Assembly: GCA_008933825.1 (NCBI GenBank)
Contig: WBUF01000006.1
Location: 38,050-102,049 of the forward strand
Length of the DNA stretch: 64,000 nucleotides
Source: Rhodocyclaceae bacterium
Lineage (GTDB): Bacteria > Pseudomonadota > Gammaproteobacteria > Burkholderiales > Rhodocyclaceae
Direction of reading: 5' to 3'
Positions within the stretch are counted from its first letter, which is position 1. The number at the start of each line of letters is the position of its first letter. Made by a program: the position numbers and the translations under genes. This document shows, piece by piece, positions 27,510-37,103 of the stretch. Below the pieces are notes generated by a model that made no database searches, was not told the origin of the DNA, and saw nothing but the letters and a program-made list of their open reading frames with translations.

Positions 27510-29960
27510 ATGCCCGATTCCATGCAGCCCGGGGCCTGCTACCACTGCGGCCTGCCCGTCCCGCAGGAGGCGCATTTCCTTGCGCAGATCGACGGAACGC
27601 CGCGCGCCATGTGCTGCGCGGGCTGCCGGGCCGTGGCGCAGGCCATCGTCGACAACGGACTGACCGACTACTACCGCCACCGCGATGCGCTGCCTGAGCG
27701 CCCGCGCGAGGCGCTTCCCGCCGTGCTGGGGGAACTGACTTTGTACGACCACCCCGCGATGCAGCAGGGCTTCGTGCGGCCGCTCTCGGCGCACGAGCGC
27801 GAGGCCTCGCTGATCCTCGAGGGCATCACCTGTGCCGCCTGCGTCTGGCTCAACGAGCAGCACCTGACACGCCAGGGCGGGGTCACTGCGGTGGATATCA
27901 ATTACGCCACCCGGCGCGCCCGCGTGCGCTGGGACGAGCGGCAGATCCGCCTCTCCGGCATCCTCGCCGCCATCGCCGCCGTCGGATATGCGGCCCATCC
28001 CTACGACGCCGCCCGCTCGGAGGAGGTCGCCGCGCGCGAGCGCCGCGCCGCCCTGTGGCGCCTGTTCGTCGCCGGCTTCGGCATGATGCAGGTGATGATG
28101 TATGCCGTGCCGGCCTATGTGGCGGGCGAGGGCGAGATGAGCGCCGACATCGCGCAGTTGCTGCGCTGGGCCAGCCTGGTGTTGACGCTGCCGGTGGTGC
28201 TGTATTCGGCCGCGCCGTTCTTTCGCAATGCCTGGCGCGACCTGCGCCTGGCGCGCGTCGGCATGGACGTGCCGGTGGCGTTGGGCGTCGGCGCCGCCTT
28301 CGCCGCCAGCCTGTGGGCGACCCTGGCCGGGATGGGGGAGGTGTATTTCGACTCGGTGACGATGTTCGTCTTCCTGCTGCTCGGCGGCCGCTATCTGGAG
28401 ATGCTGGCGCGCCACAAGTCGGTGCGCGCCATCGAGCGCATCGGCCGCGCCCAGCCGGCGTTTGCGGAAAGGCTGCCGGCGTATCCGGCTCTGCGCGGCG
28501 AGCGGGTGCCCGTTGCAGAGTTGCGGCCGGGCGATCGCGTGCTGGTGGCGCCGGGCCAGGTCGTTCCCGCCGACGGCACGGTGTTGCAGGGGGAGAGCGA
28601 GGCCGACGAGTCGCTCCTCACCGGCGAGAGCCGTCCAGTGCCGAAGTCGGCCGGCAGCCCGCTCACCGGCGGCACGCTGAACATCCGCAGCCCGCTGGTG
28701 CAACGGGTGGAGAAGATCGGCGAAGCGACGCGGCTCGCCTCGATCGTGCGGCTGATGGAGCGGACCCTCGCCGAGAAGCCGCGCCTGGTACAGCAGGCCG
28801 ACCGCGTGGCGGCCTGGTTCGTCGCGACGCTGTTGCTGCTGGCGCTGGGCACCGCGCTTGCCTGGAGCCAGGTCGACCCGTCGCGGGCCCTCTGGGTGTG
28901 CGTATCGGTGCTGGTGGTGAGCTGTCCTTGCGCGCTGTCGCTCGCCACGCCGGCCGCGCTGGCGGTGGCCACCGGCGCCTTCTCGCGCCTGGGCCTGCTG
29001 GTGTCGCGCGGCCACGCCATCGAGACGCTGGCGCGCGCCGACCATTTCGTTTTCGACAAGACCGGCACATTGACCTTGGGACGGCTGCGCTTGCGCGACA
29101 TCCTGCCGCTGGCGAATCTGCCGCCCGCGGCGGCACTGCGCCTGGCTGCCGCGCTGGAGCAGGGCTCGGCGCATCCCGTCGCAGCCGCCCTGCGCGAGGC
29201 CGCGAACGAGGCGGCGCTGCCCGTGCCCCAGGACTTGCAGCACCTCACCGGCCTGGGCGCGGAGGGGCGGCTCGACGGCCGACGCCTGCGCCTGGGCCGG
29301 CCGGATTTCGCCGCTGCGCTGCACGGACTGCCCTTGCCGGACGCGGCTCGCACGCTGATGGCTTCGGACGACAGCTGCGTCGCGCTGGCCGACGAGGGTG
29401 GCTGGCTGGCGTTGTTCAGGCTGGACGACGAGGTGCGCGCCGGGGCGGCCGAACTGGTCGGCCGGCTGCGCGCAATGGGCTGCACGGTCAGCCTGCTGTC
29501 GGGCGATGCCGCCGGCCCGGTCGGCCGGGTCGCCGCCGGGCTGGGCATCGCCGCAGCCCGCGGCGGCATGACGCCGCAGGACAAGCATGATTTCATTGCC
29601 TGCCTGCAGCAGCAGGGGGCGGTGGTGGCGATGGTGGGCGACGGCGTGAACGATGCGCCGGTGCTGGCCCGGGCGCAGGTGTCCGTGGCGATGGGCGGCG
29701 GCACGGAGCTGGCGCGAAACCAGGGGGACGTCGTGTTGCTTGGCGAGGACCTCGCCAGCCTGGCCGAAGGGGTCAGGCTGGCGCGCCGTACCCGGCGCAT
29801 CGTGCGGCAGAACCTCGGCTGGGCTTTCGCCTACAATCTGACGGCGATTCCCCTGGCCATGCTGGGATGGGTGACGCCGTGGATGGCCGGCATCGGCATG
29901 TCGGCCAGCTCACTGCTGGTGGTGCTCAATGCCCTGCGACTGGCGCCAAGAGGCGAATGA
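27510..29960 (+). CDS. ccoI: Copper-translocating P1B-ATPase CcoI/FixI
   Basis: CcoI exports copper for loading of cbb3 oxidase. The 816-residue protein starts with a cysteine-rich region (CYHCGLPVP, MCCAGCRAV) and an HMA domain (GITCAACVWLNE). Eight membrane segments follow, with the ion site SCPCALSLATP, phosphorylation loop DKTGTLT, TGES, and GDGVNDAPVL. The N-terminal CxxC zinc-like domain before the HMA distinguishes FixI/CcoI from CopA. The stop overlaps ccoS. Copy 6 of the 27-bp motif lies in the N-terminal region. Confidence 0.95.
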   Translation: MPDSMQPGACYHCGLPVPQEAHFLAQIDGTPRAMCCAGCRAVAQAIVDNGLTDYYRHRDALPERPREALPAVLGELTLYDHPAMQQGFVRPLSAHEREASLILEGITCAACVWLNEQHLTRQGGVTAVDINYATRRARVRWDERQIRLSGILAAIAAVGYAAHPYDAARSEEVAARERRAALWRLFVAGFGMMQVMMYAVPAYVAGEGEMSADIAQLLRWASLVLTLPVVLYSAAPFFRNAWRDLRLARVGMDVPVALGVGAAFAASLWATLAGMGEVYFDSVTMFVFLLLGGRYLEMLARHKSVRAIERIGRAQPAFAERLPAYPALRGERVPVAELRPGDRVLVAPGQVVPADGTVLQGESEADESLLTGESRPVPKSAGSPLTGGTLNIRSPLVQRVEKIGEATRLASIVRLMERTLAEKPRLVQQADRVAAWFVATLLLLALGTALAWSQVDPSRALWVCVSVLVVSCPCALSLATPAALAVATGAFSRLGLLVSRGHAIETLARADHFVFDKTGTLTLGRLRLRDILPLANLPPAAALRLAAALEQGSAHPVAAALREAANEAALPVPQDLQHLTGLGAEGRLDGRRLRLGRPDFAAALHGLPLPDAARTLMASDDSCVALADEGGWLALFRLDDEVRAGAAELVGRLRAMGCTVSLLSGDAAGPVGRVAAGLGIAAARGGMTPQDKHDFIACLQQQGAVVAMVGDGVNDAPVLARAQVSVAMGGGTELARNQGDVVLLGEDLASLAEGVRLARRTRRIVRQNLGWAFAYNLTAIPLAMLGWVTPWMAGIGMSASSLLVVLNALRLAPRGE
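27719..27745 (+). repeat. 27-bp dispersed motif, copy 6 (in ccoI)
   Basis: CGCCGT-N6-GGAACTGACTTTGTA, coding PAVLGELTLY. Confidence 0.7.
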
Positions 29961-30154
29961 TGGAAATCCTCTACCTGCTGATCCCGCTTTCGGTGCTGCT
30001 GGTGTTCCTCATCGGCGCCCTGTTCTGGTGGTCGCTGAAAAGCGGGCAGTACGACGATCTGGAGGGGCCGGGCTACCGCGTCCTCATGGACGACGATCGC
30101 CCCCGGGCGGACAAGCAGCCGCGGAAGACGGTGGAAGCAAGGAATCGCCCCTGA
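29960..30154 (+). CDS. ccoS: cbb3 oxidase maturation protein CcoS
   Basis: The 64-residue single-pass membrane protein begins MEILYLLIPLSVLLVFLIG and has the family FWWSLKSGQYDDLEGPG segment. CcoS is needed for cofactor insertion into cbb3 oxidase in Rhodobacter. The ATG overlaps the ccoI stop, so the two are coupled. A perfect rho-independent terminator about 100 bp downstream closes the ccoIS unit. Confidence 0.93.
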   Translation: MEILYLLIPLSVLLVFLIGALFWWSLKSGQYDDLEGPGYRVLMDDDRPRADKQPRKTVEARNRP

Positions 30155-30155
30155 T

Positions 30156-30169
30156 TTGACCCAGGTCAA
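30156..30169. promoter_or_regulatory. FNR/Dnr-type site after ccoS
   Basis: TTGAC-CCAG-GTCAA, a perfect 5+5 palindrome right after the ccoS stop. It lies upstream of a terminator, so its target is unclear; it may be a distal site for ccoN. Confidence 0.5.
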
Positions 30170-30253
30170 TTATTTTCGTGCTGCCAGTATCCATACTTCG
30201 CGCAAGGTTTTGGGTCCGCAAGGGCCTGAAGTCTTGTCTCTCTGTTGGGGTTG

Positions 30254-30280
30254 GGGTGCGCATTGCGCACCCTTTTTTTT
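30254..30280 (+). terminator. Rho-independent terminator of ccoIS
   Basis: Arms GGGTGCGCA (30254-30262) and TGCGCACCC (30264-30272) are followed directly by eight T residues (30273-30280). It insulates ccoN from ccoIS. The 30155-30447 interval otherwise holds only FNR-type sites and the ccoN promoter; a minus-strand open frame there is not a believable gene. Confidence 0.9.
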
Positions 30281-30305
30281 CCCTATTTTCCTTGGCAGGA
30301 ATATT

Positions 30306-30319
30306 TTGACAAATGTCAA
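30306..30319. promoter_or_regulatory. Upstream FNR/Dnr-type site of ccoN
   Basis: TTGAC-AAAT-GTCAA, a perfect inverted repeat, 33 bp upstream of a second site nearer the promoter. Confidence 0.6.
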
Positions 30320-30338
30320 AGCTGGTTATTATTTTGTT

Positions 30339-30380
30339 TTGACTTGAATCAATCAAAAGGCGATAATTCACACGTATCCT
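30339..30380 (+). promoter_or_regulatory. FNR-activated ccoN promoter (class II layout)
   Basis: TTGAC-TTGA-ATCAA (30339-30352) is followed by TATCCT (30375-30380). Transcription would begin about 30387, which puts the site centre at -41.5, the position used by FNR at class II promoters. The leader to ccoN is about 60 nt. Confidence 0.7.
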
Positions 30381-30447
30381 TTTGTTTGATGGGGTTATCC
30401 TCCCTCGAACGAATTGCTGCCTTTCCTTCTTATTGAGGCCCTCAACA

Positions 30448-31872
30448 ATGGACAACCAGGCAACCTACAATTACAAGGTGGTGCGCCAGTTCGCCGTGAT
30501 GACGGTGGTCTGGGGTATCGTCGGGATGCTGGTCGGCGTGATCATTGCCGCCCAGTTGGTGTGGCCGGAACTCAACCTGCACGAGACGCTTGGCTACGGC
30601 CGGCTGCGGCCGCTGCACACCAACGCGGTGATCTTCGCCTTCGGCGGCTGCGCCCTGTTCGCCACCAGCTACTACGTGGTGCAGCGCACCTGCCACACGC
30701 CGCTGTTCGCGCCGGGGCTGGCGGCCTTCACCTTCTGGGGCTGGCAGGCGGTGATCGTGCTGGCCGCGGCGACCCTGCCGCTGGGCATCACCACCAGCAA
30801 GGAGTACGCCGAACTGGAGTGGCCGATCGACATCCTGATCACCCTGGTCTGGGTGTCCTACGCCGTGGTGTTCTTCGGCACCATCGTCAAGCGGAAGGTG
30901 CCGCACATCTACGTCGCCAACTGGTTCTACGGCGGCTTCATCCTGACGGTGGCGCTGCTGCACCTGGTCAACAGCTGCGAGATTCCGGTGACGCTGACCA
31001 AGAGCTATTCCTGCTACGCCGGCGTGCAGGATGCCATGGTGCAGTGGTGGTACGGCCACAACGCCGTGGGCTTTTTCCTGACGGCGGGCTTCCTCGGCAT
31101 GATGTACTACTTCGTGCCCAAGCAGGCTGGCCGTCCGGTGTACTCCTACCGCCTATCGGTGGTGCACTTCTGGGCGCTCATTTTCACCTACATGTGGGCG
31201 GGCCCCCACCACCTGCACTACACCGCGCTGCCCGACTGGACGCAATCGGTCGGCATGCTGTTCTCGCTGATCCTGCTCGCGCCCTCCTGGGGCGGCATGA
31301 TCAACGGCATCATGACGCTCTCCGGCGCCTGGCACAAGCTGCGCGACGACCCGATCCTGAAGTTCCTCATCACCAGCCTGTCCTTCTACGGCATGAGCAC
31401 CTTCGAAGGCCCGATGATGTCGATCAAGACGGTGAACGCCCTCTCGCACTACACCGACTGGACGGTCGGCCACGTGCATAGCGGCGCGCTGGGCTGGGTG
31501 GCCTTCATCTCGATCGGCTCGATCTATTACCTGATCCCGCGCCTGTTCGGCAAGGAGCAGATGCACAGCGTGAAGCTGATGACGGCGCATTTCTGGATCG
31601 CCACCATCGGCGTCGTGCTCTACATCGCCTCGATGTGGATCGCCGGTGTCATGCAGGGCCTGATGTGGCGCGCCACCAACCCCGACGGCACGCTGACCTA
31701 CGCTTTCGTCGAGAGCGTCAAGGCGACCTATCCCTACTGGACCATCCGCATGATCGGCGGCCTGATGTTCCTCACCGGCATGCTGATCATGGCCTGGAAC
31801 GTGTGGAGGACCGTCGCCGGCCAGAAGCCCTACGACGCGCCGGTGCTGGCCCCGGCCGGCCACCACGCCTGA
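30448..31872 (+). CDS. ccoN: cbb3-type cytochrome c oxidase subunit I
   Basis: CcoN is the catalytic heme-copper subunit of the high-affinity terminal oxidase. The 474-residue protein has 12 hydrophobic segments. Visible features are [39 protein letters not shown] (CuB histidine and cross-linked tyrosine region), [16 protein letters not shown], and the paired heme-ligand histidines in [12 protein letters not shown]. The ATG at 30448 follows a weak GAGG. It is preceded by two FNR-type boxes and followed by ccoO 15 bp later. Confidence 0.97.
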   Translation: MDNQATYNYKVVRQFAVMTVVWGIVGMLVGVIIAAQLVWPELNLHETLGYGRLRPLHTNAVIFAFGGCALFATSYYVVQRTCHTPLFAPGLAAFTFWGWQAVIVLAAATLPLGITTSKEYAELEWPIDILITLVWVSYAVVFFGTIVKRKVPHIYVANWFYGGFILTVALLHLVNSCEIPVTLTKSYSCYAGVQDAMVQWWYGHNAVGFFLTAGFLGMMYYFVPKQAGRPVYSYRLSVVHFWALIFTYMWAGPHHLHYTALPDWTQSVGMLFSLILLAPSWGGMINGIMTLSGAWHKLRDDPILKFLITSLSFYGMSTFEGPMMSIKTVNALSHYTDWTVGHVHSGALGWVAFISIGSIYYLIPRLFGKEQMHSVKLMTAHFWIATIGVVLYIASMWIAGVMQGLMWRATNPDGTLTYAFVESVKATYPYWTIRMIGGLMFLTGMLIMAWNVWRTVAGQKPYDAPVLAPAGHHA

Positions 31873-31887
31873 TCGACGGAGACCGAC

Positions 31888-32496
31888 ATGAAACTCACGC
31901 ATGACTTCATCGAACGCAACATCGGCTGGATGATCGGCCTGACCATCCTGGTGGTCAGCGTCGGCGGCCTGGTCGAGATCGTCCCCTTGTTTTTCCAGAA
32001 ATCCACCACGCAGCCCGTGGCCGGGCTCAAGCCCTATGATGCCGTGCAGCTCACCGGACGCGACATCTACATCCGCGAGGGCTGCTACAACTGCCATTCG
32101 CAGATGATTCGTCCCTTCCGCGCCGAGACCGAGCGCTACGGCCATTATTCGGTGGCCGGGGAATTCATCTACGACCACCCCTTCCAGTGGGGCAGCAAGC
32201 GCACCGGCCCGGACCTGCACCGCGTCGGCGGGCGCTACTCGGACGAGTGGCACCGCATGCACCTGATCAACCCGCGCGACCTGGTGCCGGAATCGAACAT
32301 GCCGCCGTATGCCTTCCTCGAACGTCCGGCGAGGAGCGGCGACATCGAGGCCAAGATGCGCGCCCTGCGCATCGTCGGCGTGCCCTATACCGACGAGGAT
32401 ATCGCCGGGGCGAAGCAGGCGCTCGAAGGCAAGACCGAGATGGACGCCCTGATCGCCTACCTGCAGGGTCTCGGCACTGCGCTCAAGCAGAGGTGA
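31888..32496 (+). CDS. ccoO: cbb3-type cytochrome c oxidase monoheme subunit II
   Basis: The 202-residue membrane-anchored cytochrome c has an N-terminal helix ([20 protein letters not shown]). One heme c site is seen in [14 protein letters not shown]. The axial methionine is likely in the [11 protein letters not shown] loop. It passes electrons from CcoP to CcoN. It ends 3 bp before ccoQ. Confidence 0.96.
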   Translation: MKLTHDFIERNIGWMIGLTILVVSVGGLVEIVPLFFQKSTTQPVAGLKPYDAVQLTGRDIYIREGCYNCHSQMIRPFRAETERYGHYSVAGEFIYDHPFQWGSKRTGPDLHRVGGRYSDEWHRMHLINPRDLVPESNMPPYAFLERPARSGDIEAKMRALRIVGVPYTDEDIAGAKQALEGKTEMDALIAYLQGLGTALKQR

Positions 32497-32499
32497 GCC

Positions 32500-32688
32500 A
32501 TGGACCAGAACGATCTGCGTGCAATCGTCACCGTACTGGCCTTTCTGACTTTCATCGGCATCGTGCTCTGGGCCTGGAGCGGGCGGCGCCGCGCGGCCTT
32601 CGATGAGGCTGCGAACCTGCCCTTTGCCGAAGACGAGACCCACTCCCCCAACCTCTCTCCCGCAGGTCGGAGAGGGGAGACAAGATAA
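32500..32688 (+). CDS. ccoQ: cbb3 oxidase small subunit CcoQ with a repeat-derived tail
   Basis: The 62-residue single-pass protein has DLRAIVTVLAFLTFIGIVLWAWSG and the family NLPFAED end. The last 16 residues (THSPNLSPAGRRGETR) and the stop are encoded by a palindromic intergenic repeat (32638-32688), so this CcoQ is longer than usual. CcoQ stabilises the oxidase core with CcoP. Copy 7 of the 27-bp motif codes the membrane helix (VTVLAFLTF). Confidence 0.88.
   Translation: MDQNDLRAIVTVLAFLTFIGIVLWAWSGRRRAAFDEAANLPFAEDETHSPNLSPAGRRGETR
32529..32554 (+). repeat. 27-bp dispersed motif, copy 7 (in ccoQ)
   Basis: CACCGT-N6-CTTTCTGACTTTCA, the weakest of the 15 but with the fixed spacing. Confidence 0.5.
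32638..32688. repeat. Palindromic CCTCTC/GAGAGG repeat at the ccoQ 3' end
   Basis: CCTCTCTCCC, a short GCAGGT-like loop, then CGGAGAGGGG. It belongs to the common proteobacterial class of CCCTCTCCC/GGGAGAGGG intergenic palindromes, here read through as coding sequence. Confidence 0.7.
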
Positions 32689-32697
32689 GGAAGCATC

Positions 32698-33618
32698 ATG
32701 AGCGATTTCACGAGCGGATTCTGGAGCGTCTACGTGACGCTCATCACCGTCTTCAGCGTCATCGGCTGCGGCATCCTGCTGTGGTCGCAGAGCCGGGCGC
32801 GCACCAACGCCGCCGGGCAGGCCGACACCACCGGCCACGTCTGGGACGAGACCCTGCAGGAATACAACCATCCGCTGCCGCGCTGGTGGAGCTGGCTGTT
32901 CTACATTACCGTGTTCTTTGCGCTCGGCTACCTTGCCGTCTATCCCGGCCTGGGCAGCTACGAGGGCGCCTTCAAGTGGAGCTCGCGCGGCCAGTACGAC
33001 GGCGAGATGAAGCAGGCCGAGGCGCAGTACGCGCCGATTTTCGCCCGCTTCCAGGGACAGGACCTCAAGGCAGTGGCGGCCGACCCGGAGGCGCGCAAGA
33101 TGGGCGAGCGCCTGTTCCTCACCTATTGCGCGCAGTGCCACGGCTCGGATGCCCGCGGCGCCCGCGGCTTTCCCAACCTGGCCGACCGCGACTGGCTGTG
33201 GGGCGGCGAGCCCGAGCAGATCAAGCAGAGCATCCTGGAGGGCCGCCAGGGCGTCATGCCGCCGCATGCCCACCTCGGCGCGGAGACGGTGAAGGACCTT
33301 GCCCACTACGTGCGCTCGCTCTCGCCGGACAAGCTGGCCCACGACTCGGCGCGCGCCGCGCGCGGCAAGGAAGCCTTCGCCACGGCCGGCTGCGCCGGCT
33401 GCCACGGCCCGGACGGCAAGGGCATGCAGGCGCTGGGCGCGCCGAACCTGACCGACTCGGTCTGGCTGCATGGCTCGTCCGAGGCGACCGTCAGCGAAAC
33501 GATCTCGAAGGGCCGCGCCAACAGGATGCCCGCCCATAACGCGTTCCTCGGCGAGGCGAAGAGCCACCTGCTGGCGGCTTACGTGTTCGGCCTGTCGCAG
33601 GGCGACGCGAAGCGGTAA
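32698..33618 (+). CDS. ccoP: cbb3-type cytochrome c oxidase diheme subunit III
   Basis: The 306-residue protein has an N-terminal membrane hairpin (FWSVYVTLITVFSVIGCGILL and WWSWLFYITVFFALGYLAVYPG). Two class I cytochrome c domains follow, with YCAQCHGSDARGARGFPNL and GCAGCHGPDGKGMQALGAPNL. It receives electrons from soluble cytochromes. The YNHPLPRWW motif is typical of CcoP. A hairpin separates it from ccoG. Confidence 0.97.
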   Translation: MSDFTSGFWSVYVTLITVFSVIGCGILLWSQSRARTNAAGQADTTGHVWDETLQEYNHPLPRWWSWLFYITVFFALGYLAVYPGLGSYEGAFKWSSRGQYDGEMKQAEAQYAPIFARFQGQDLKAVAADPEARKMGERLFLTYCAQCHGSDARGARGFPNLADRDWLWGGEPEQIKQSILEGRQGVMPPHAHLGAETVKDLAHYVRSLSPDKLAHDSARAARGKEAFATAGCAGCHGPDGKGMQALGAPNLTDSVWLHGSSEATVSETISKGRANRMPAHNAFLGEAKSHLLAAYVFGLSQGDAKR

Positions 33619-33635
33619 AGCTGTCAAAATACCGA

Positions 33636-33658
33636 CCCCGGGCGCAGGACGCCCGGGG
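33636..33658 (+). terminator. Hairpin between ccoP and ccoG
   Basis: CCCCGGGCG (33636-33644), loop CAGGA, CGCCCGGGG (33650-33658). No T tract, so partial termination or mRNA 3'-end protection is more likely than full termination. Confidence 0.5.
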
Positions 33659-33677
33659 CAATCTCCCCCACAGAGCC

Positions 33678-35101
<1,424 letters not shown>

Positions 35102-35105
<4 letters not shown>

Positions 35106-35725
35106 GCGCTCCGGTCGGACCGCCCCTAGGAGGTGCAATCGGCAGCCAGGAGCGGGCGCAGCCCGCGGACCGTCGTCATTCCCCTCCTCGGGAGGGGGGG
35201 CGGGGGAATGGCGGATCGAGTATCCGGGCGGGCGATAGCCCGCCCTGGTATCGACACCGCTGGCCGTGGATCCTCATGGCCGGACCGGCCGCGGTCGTGG
35301 TGGCCGGCATCGTCACCGCCTGGATTGCCGCCTCCTCACATGACGGACTGGTGAGCGACGACTATTACAAGCAGGGCCTGGCGGTGAACCAGAAGCTCGC
35401 CAGGGCCGAGGCCGCCGCCGCGCTGCGGCTGGAGGCGCGGCTGCGCCTGACTGCCGGGCGTGTCGAGATCGGGCTGGCCTCGGCGGCGGGCGCGCCGCTG
35501 CCGGCGCGGCTGCGCATCACGCTGGCGCATCCGACTCGCGGCGGCGAGGATCAGATGTTGTTGCTGGAGGGCGAACGGGGCGCTTACGCCGCAGTGCTGG
35601 CGGCGCCGGGGCCGGGCCGCTGGCTGGTGGCCATCGAGGACGAGGCCGGCACCTGGCGCCTGAGCGGCAGCGTGCAACTGCCGGACAGGCCTGAAGCGGT
35701 CTTCACGGCCGGCGGCACGCGATAG
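35102..35725 (+). CDS. fixH: FixH-family protein with an unusual N-terminal extension
   Basis: FixH assists cbb3 oxidase/CcoI function; it is a single-pass protein with a periplasmic domain. The 207-residue product has the normal FixH start only at about residue 47 (PPWYRHRWPWILMAGPAAVVVAGI), then LVSDDYYKQGLAVNQKLAR and a C-terminal beta domain. Residues 1-46 are low-complexity, coded by palindromic repeat DNA. A closer start, such as a GTG or ATG just before PPWYR, cannot be seen with confidence, so the extension may be real. It overlaps ccoG by 4 bp. Confidence 0.82.
35160..35246. repeat. Palindromic repeats inside the fixH N-terminus
   Basis: ATTCCCCTCC followed by GGAGGGG...GGGGGAAT, then GGGCGGGC-GATA-GCCCGCCC. 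Two stacked inverted repeats interrupt the expected FixH N-terminus. Confidence 0.65.
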
Positions 35726-35736
35726 CGGAGGAAGAC

Positions 35737-35967
35737 ATGCAAAGACTGATCTGGATACTCTGGCCGTCCTTCGTCGTCGCCGGTGCGGCCGAGGCGGCGT
35801 TCTTCACACTGGTCGACCCGCAGGAACTCTATCTCTTCGGCGAAGCGGTGCACTACTCGCGGCTGGCGACCTATTCCGTCGGCTTCTTCGCCTTCTGGGC
35901 GGTGTGCGCCGCCTCCAGCGCCCTGACCTGTTTCCTGCAGGATGCCGGCGCGAGCGGGAAGGGCTAG
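35737..35967 (+). CDS. Small two-helix membrane protein of the cbb3 cluster
   Basis: The 76-residue protein has two hydrophobic helices (LIWILWPSFVVAGAAEAAFFTLV and YSVGFFAFWAVCAASSALTCFL). I do not recognise a named family. Position directly after fixH, 11 bp downstream with a GGAGG-type ribosome binding site, suggests a cbb3-associated role. The 3' end overlaps the convergent hemerythrin gene by 4 bp. Confidence 0.65.
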   Translation: MQRLIWILWPSFVVAGAAEAAFFTLVDPQELYLFGEAVHYSRLATYSVGFFAFWAVCAASSALTCFLQDAGASGKG

Positions 35968-36557
35968 GCCGCCGTCGGCGCCGGCCCGACGCCGATCGGC
36001 GGCGGGGCAAGGTTGACGATGCGCGAAAACAGCGCGCGGTATTCGTGGTCCGGCTCGGCGCCGAAGCGCGGGTCGCCGTTTTCGCCGAAGGCGCGGGCGA
36101 TCTCGCTCCAGTCCTCCGGCAGCAGGTGCCGCTTGGCGATGGGGATCAGCACGTTTTCTTCCAGCGCCATGTGCATGGCGATCTCGTCGGCGAAGCGTTC
36201 CGCCGCCGCCATGAACTCTTCGCGCCCGCCGGGCGCGCCGGCCTGGTATTTGCCGAGCGACATTTCCAGGGCCTTGACGTGCTCCACGCCGGCGCGGTGC
36301 TGCTCCTCCAGCTTGAGGATGGCCGCATCCGCTTCGCGCGTGCGCATCTTGACGCGGCGGAACAGGTAGGCCTCTTCCTTCGGGTGGTGCAGCTTCTGCG
36401 GGAAGGTGTCGATGTAGTAGAGCATCGCCCACAGCAGCCGGCTGTCGGGTTCAAGGCCTTTCTCGCGCATCTCGCGCACCAGGAAGCGCAGGCCGTGCGT
36501 GACGGCGGCCATCGAGCGGTGCTCGTCGAGGACGATGGTGAGTGCGGTGTTGAGCAT
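35964..36557 (-). CDS. Hemerythrin HHE-domain protein
   Basis: The 197-residue protein is a four-helix bundle of the HHE cation-binding family. Candidate di-iron ligands are in LDEHRSM, KLHHPKEEAYLF, EEQHRAGVEH and MHMALEENVLIP. Relatives act in iron-sulfur repair or NO/oxygen response. It follows usp on the same strand with a 2-bp gap, so it is under the same FNR-type promoter. Confidence 0.85.
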   Translation of the reverse strand: MLNTALTIVLDEHRSMAAVTHGLRFLVREMREKGLEPDSRLLWAMLYYIDTFPQKLHHPKEEAYLFRRVKMRTREADAAILKLEEQHRAGVEHVKALEMSLGKYQAGAPGGREEFMAAAERFADEIAMHMALEENVLIPIAKRHLLPEDWSEIARAFGENGDPRFGAEPDHEYRALFSRIVNLAPPPIGVGPAPTAA

Positions 36558-36559
36558 GG

Positions 36560-37003
36560 TCAGCGGTACACCAGCACCGGGATCTTCGAGTGCGTCAGCA
36601 CCTTCTGCGTTTCCGAGCCGAGCAGCAGGCCGGACAGGCCGCGCCGGCCGTGCGAGGCCATGAAGATGAGGTCGCAGCCGCTTGCCGTCGCCGCCCCGAT
36701 GATCGCCTGGAAGGGTACGTCGCTGGTGGCGGCGGCGATAGCGCAGGCGACGCCCGCCGCGGCAGCCAGCGCCTGGGCGGCGGCGAGGATTTCCTGCGCC
36801 TGCCTGTCGGCCATCTCGGCGAACTTCTCCGGCGTGGTCGGATCGATCAGGGCGCCCTCGCCGTAGAAGGCGACGGGATAGTCGGGCTTGGCATAGAAGA
36901 AGGTTACCTTCGCACCGGTTTCCCGCGCAAAATCCACCGCCCTTTTTACCGTATCGGTGGACAGCGCCGAGCCGTCGGTGGGAACGAGGATGTGCTTGAA
37001 CAT
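36560..37003 (-). CDS. Universal stress protein UspA family
   Basis: The 147-residue protein begins MFKHILVPTDGSALSTDTVKRA and ends with the ATP-binding signature GLLLGSETQKVLTHSKIPVLVYR (FMASHGRRGLSG precedes). It is the single-domain, ATP-binding type. ATG 37003 follows a short leader from a promoter with an FNR-type box, as found for usp genes of facultative anaerobes. Confidence 0.92.
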   Translation of the reverse strand: MFKHILVPTDGSALSTDTVKRAVDFARETGAKVTFFYAKPDYPVAFYGEGALIDPTTPEKFAEMADRQAQEILAAAQALAAAAGVACAIAAATSDVPFQAIIGAATASGCDLIFMASHGRRGLSGLLLGSETQKVLTHSKIPVLVYR

Positions 37004-37028
37004 GGCCGCTCTCCTGGTCGATGAGATC

Positions 37029-37069
37029 ATTATAAAAAGCGCAACCCGATTGCGATTGACGCAGATCAA
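37029..37069 (-). promoter_or_regulatory. FNR-activated usp promoter (class II layout)
   Basis: On the minus strand the palindrome TTGAT-CTGC-GTCAA (37069-37056) is followed by a perfect TATAAT (37034-37029). A start near 37021 puts the site centre at -41.5. The divergent beta-CASP gene begins 35 bp on the other side of the site. Confidence 0.75.
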
Positions 37070-37103
37070 GCATGATACCGTGCTTGCGGCAGGAAAATGG
37101 AAC

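Noticed and set aside
30084..30455. Minus-strand frame across the ccoS-ccoN interval
   Set aside because: It crosses a perfect terminator, FNR boxes and both neighbouring genes.
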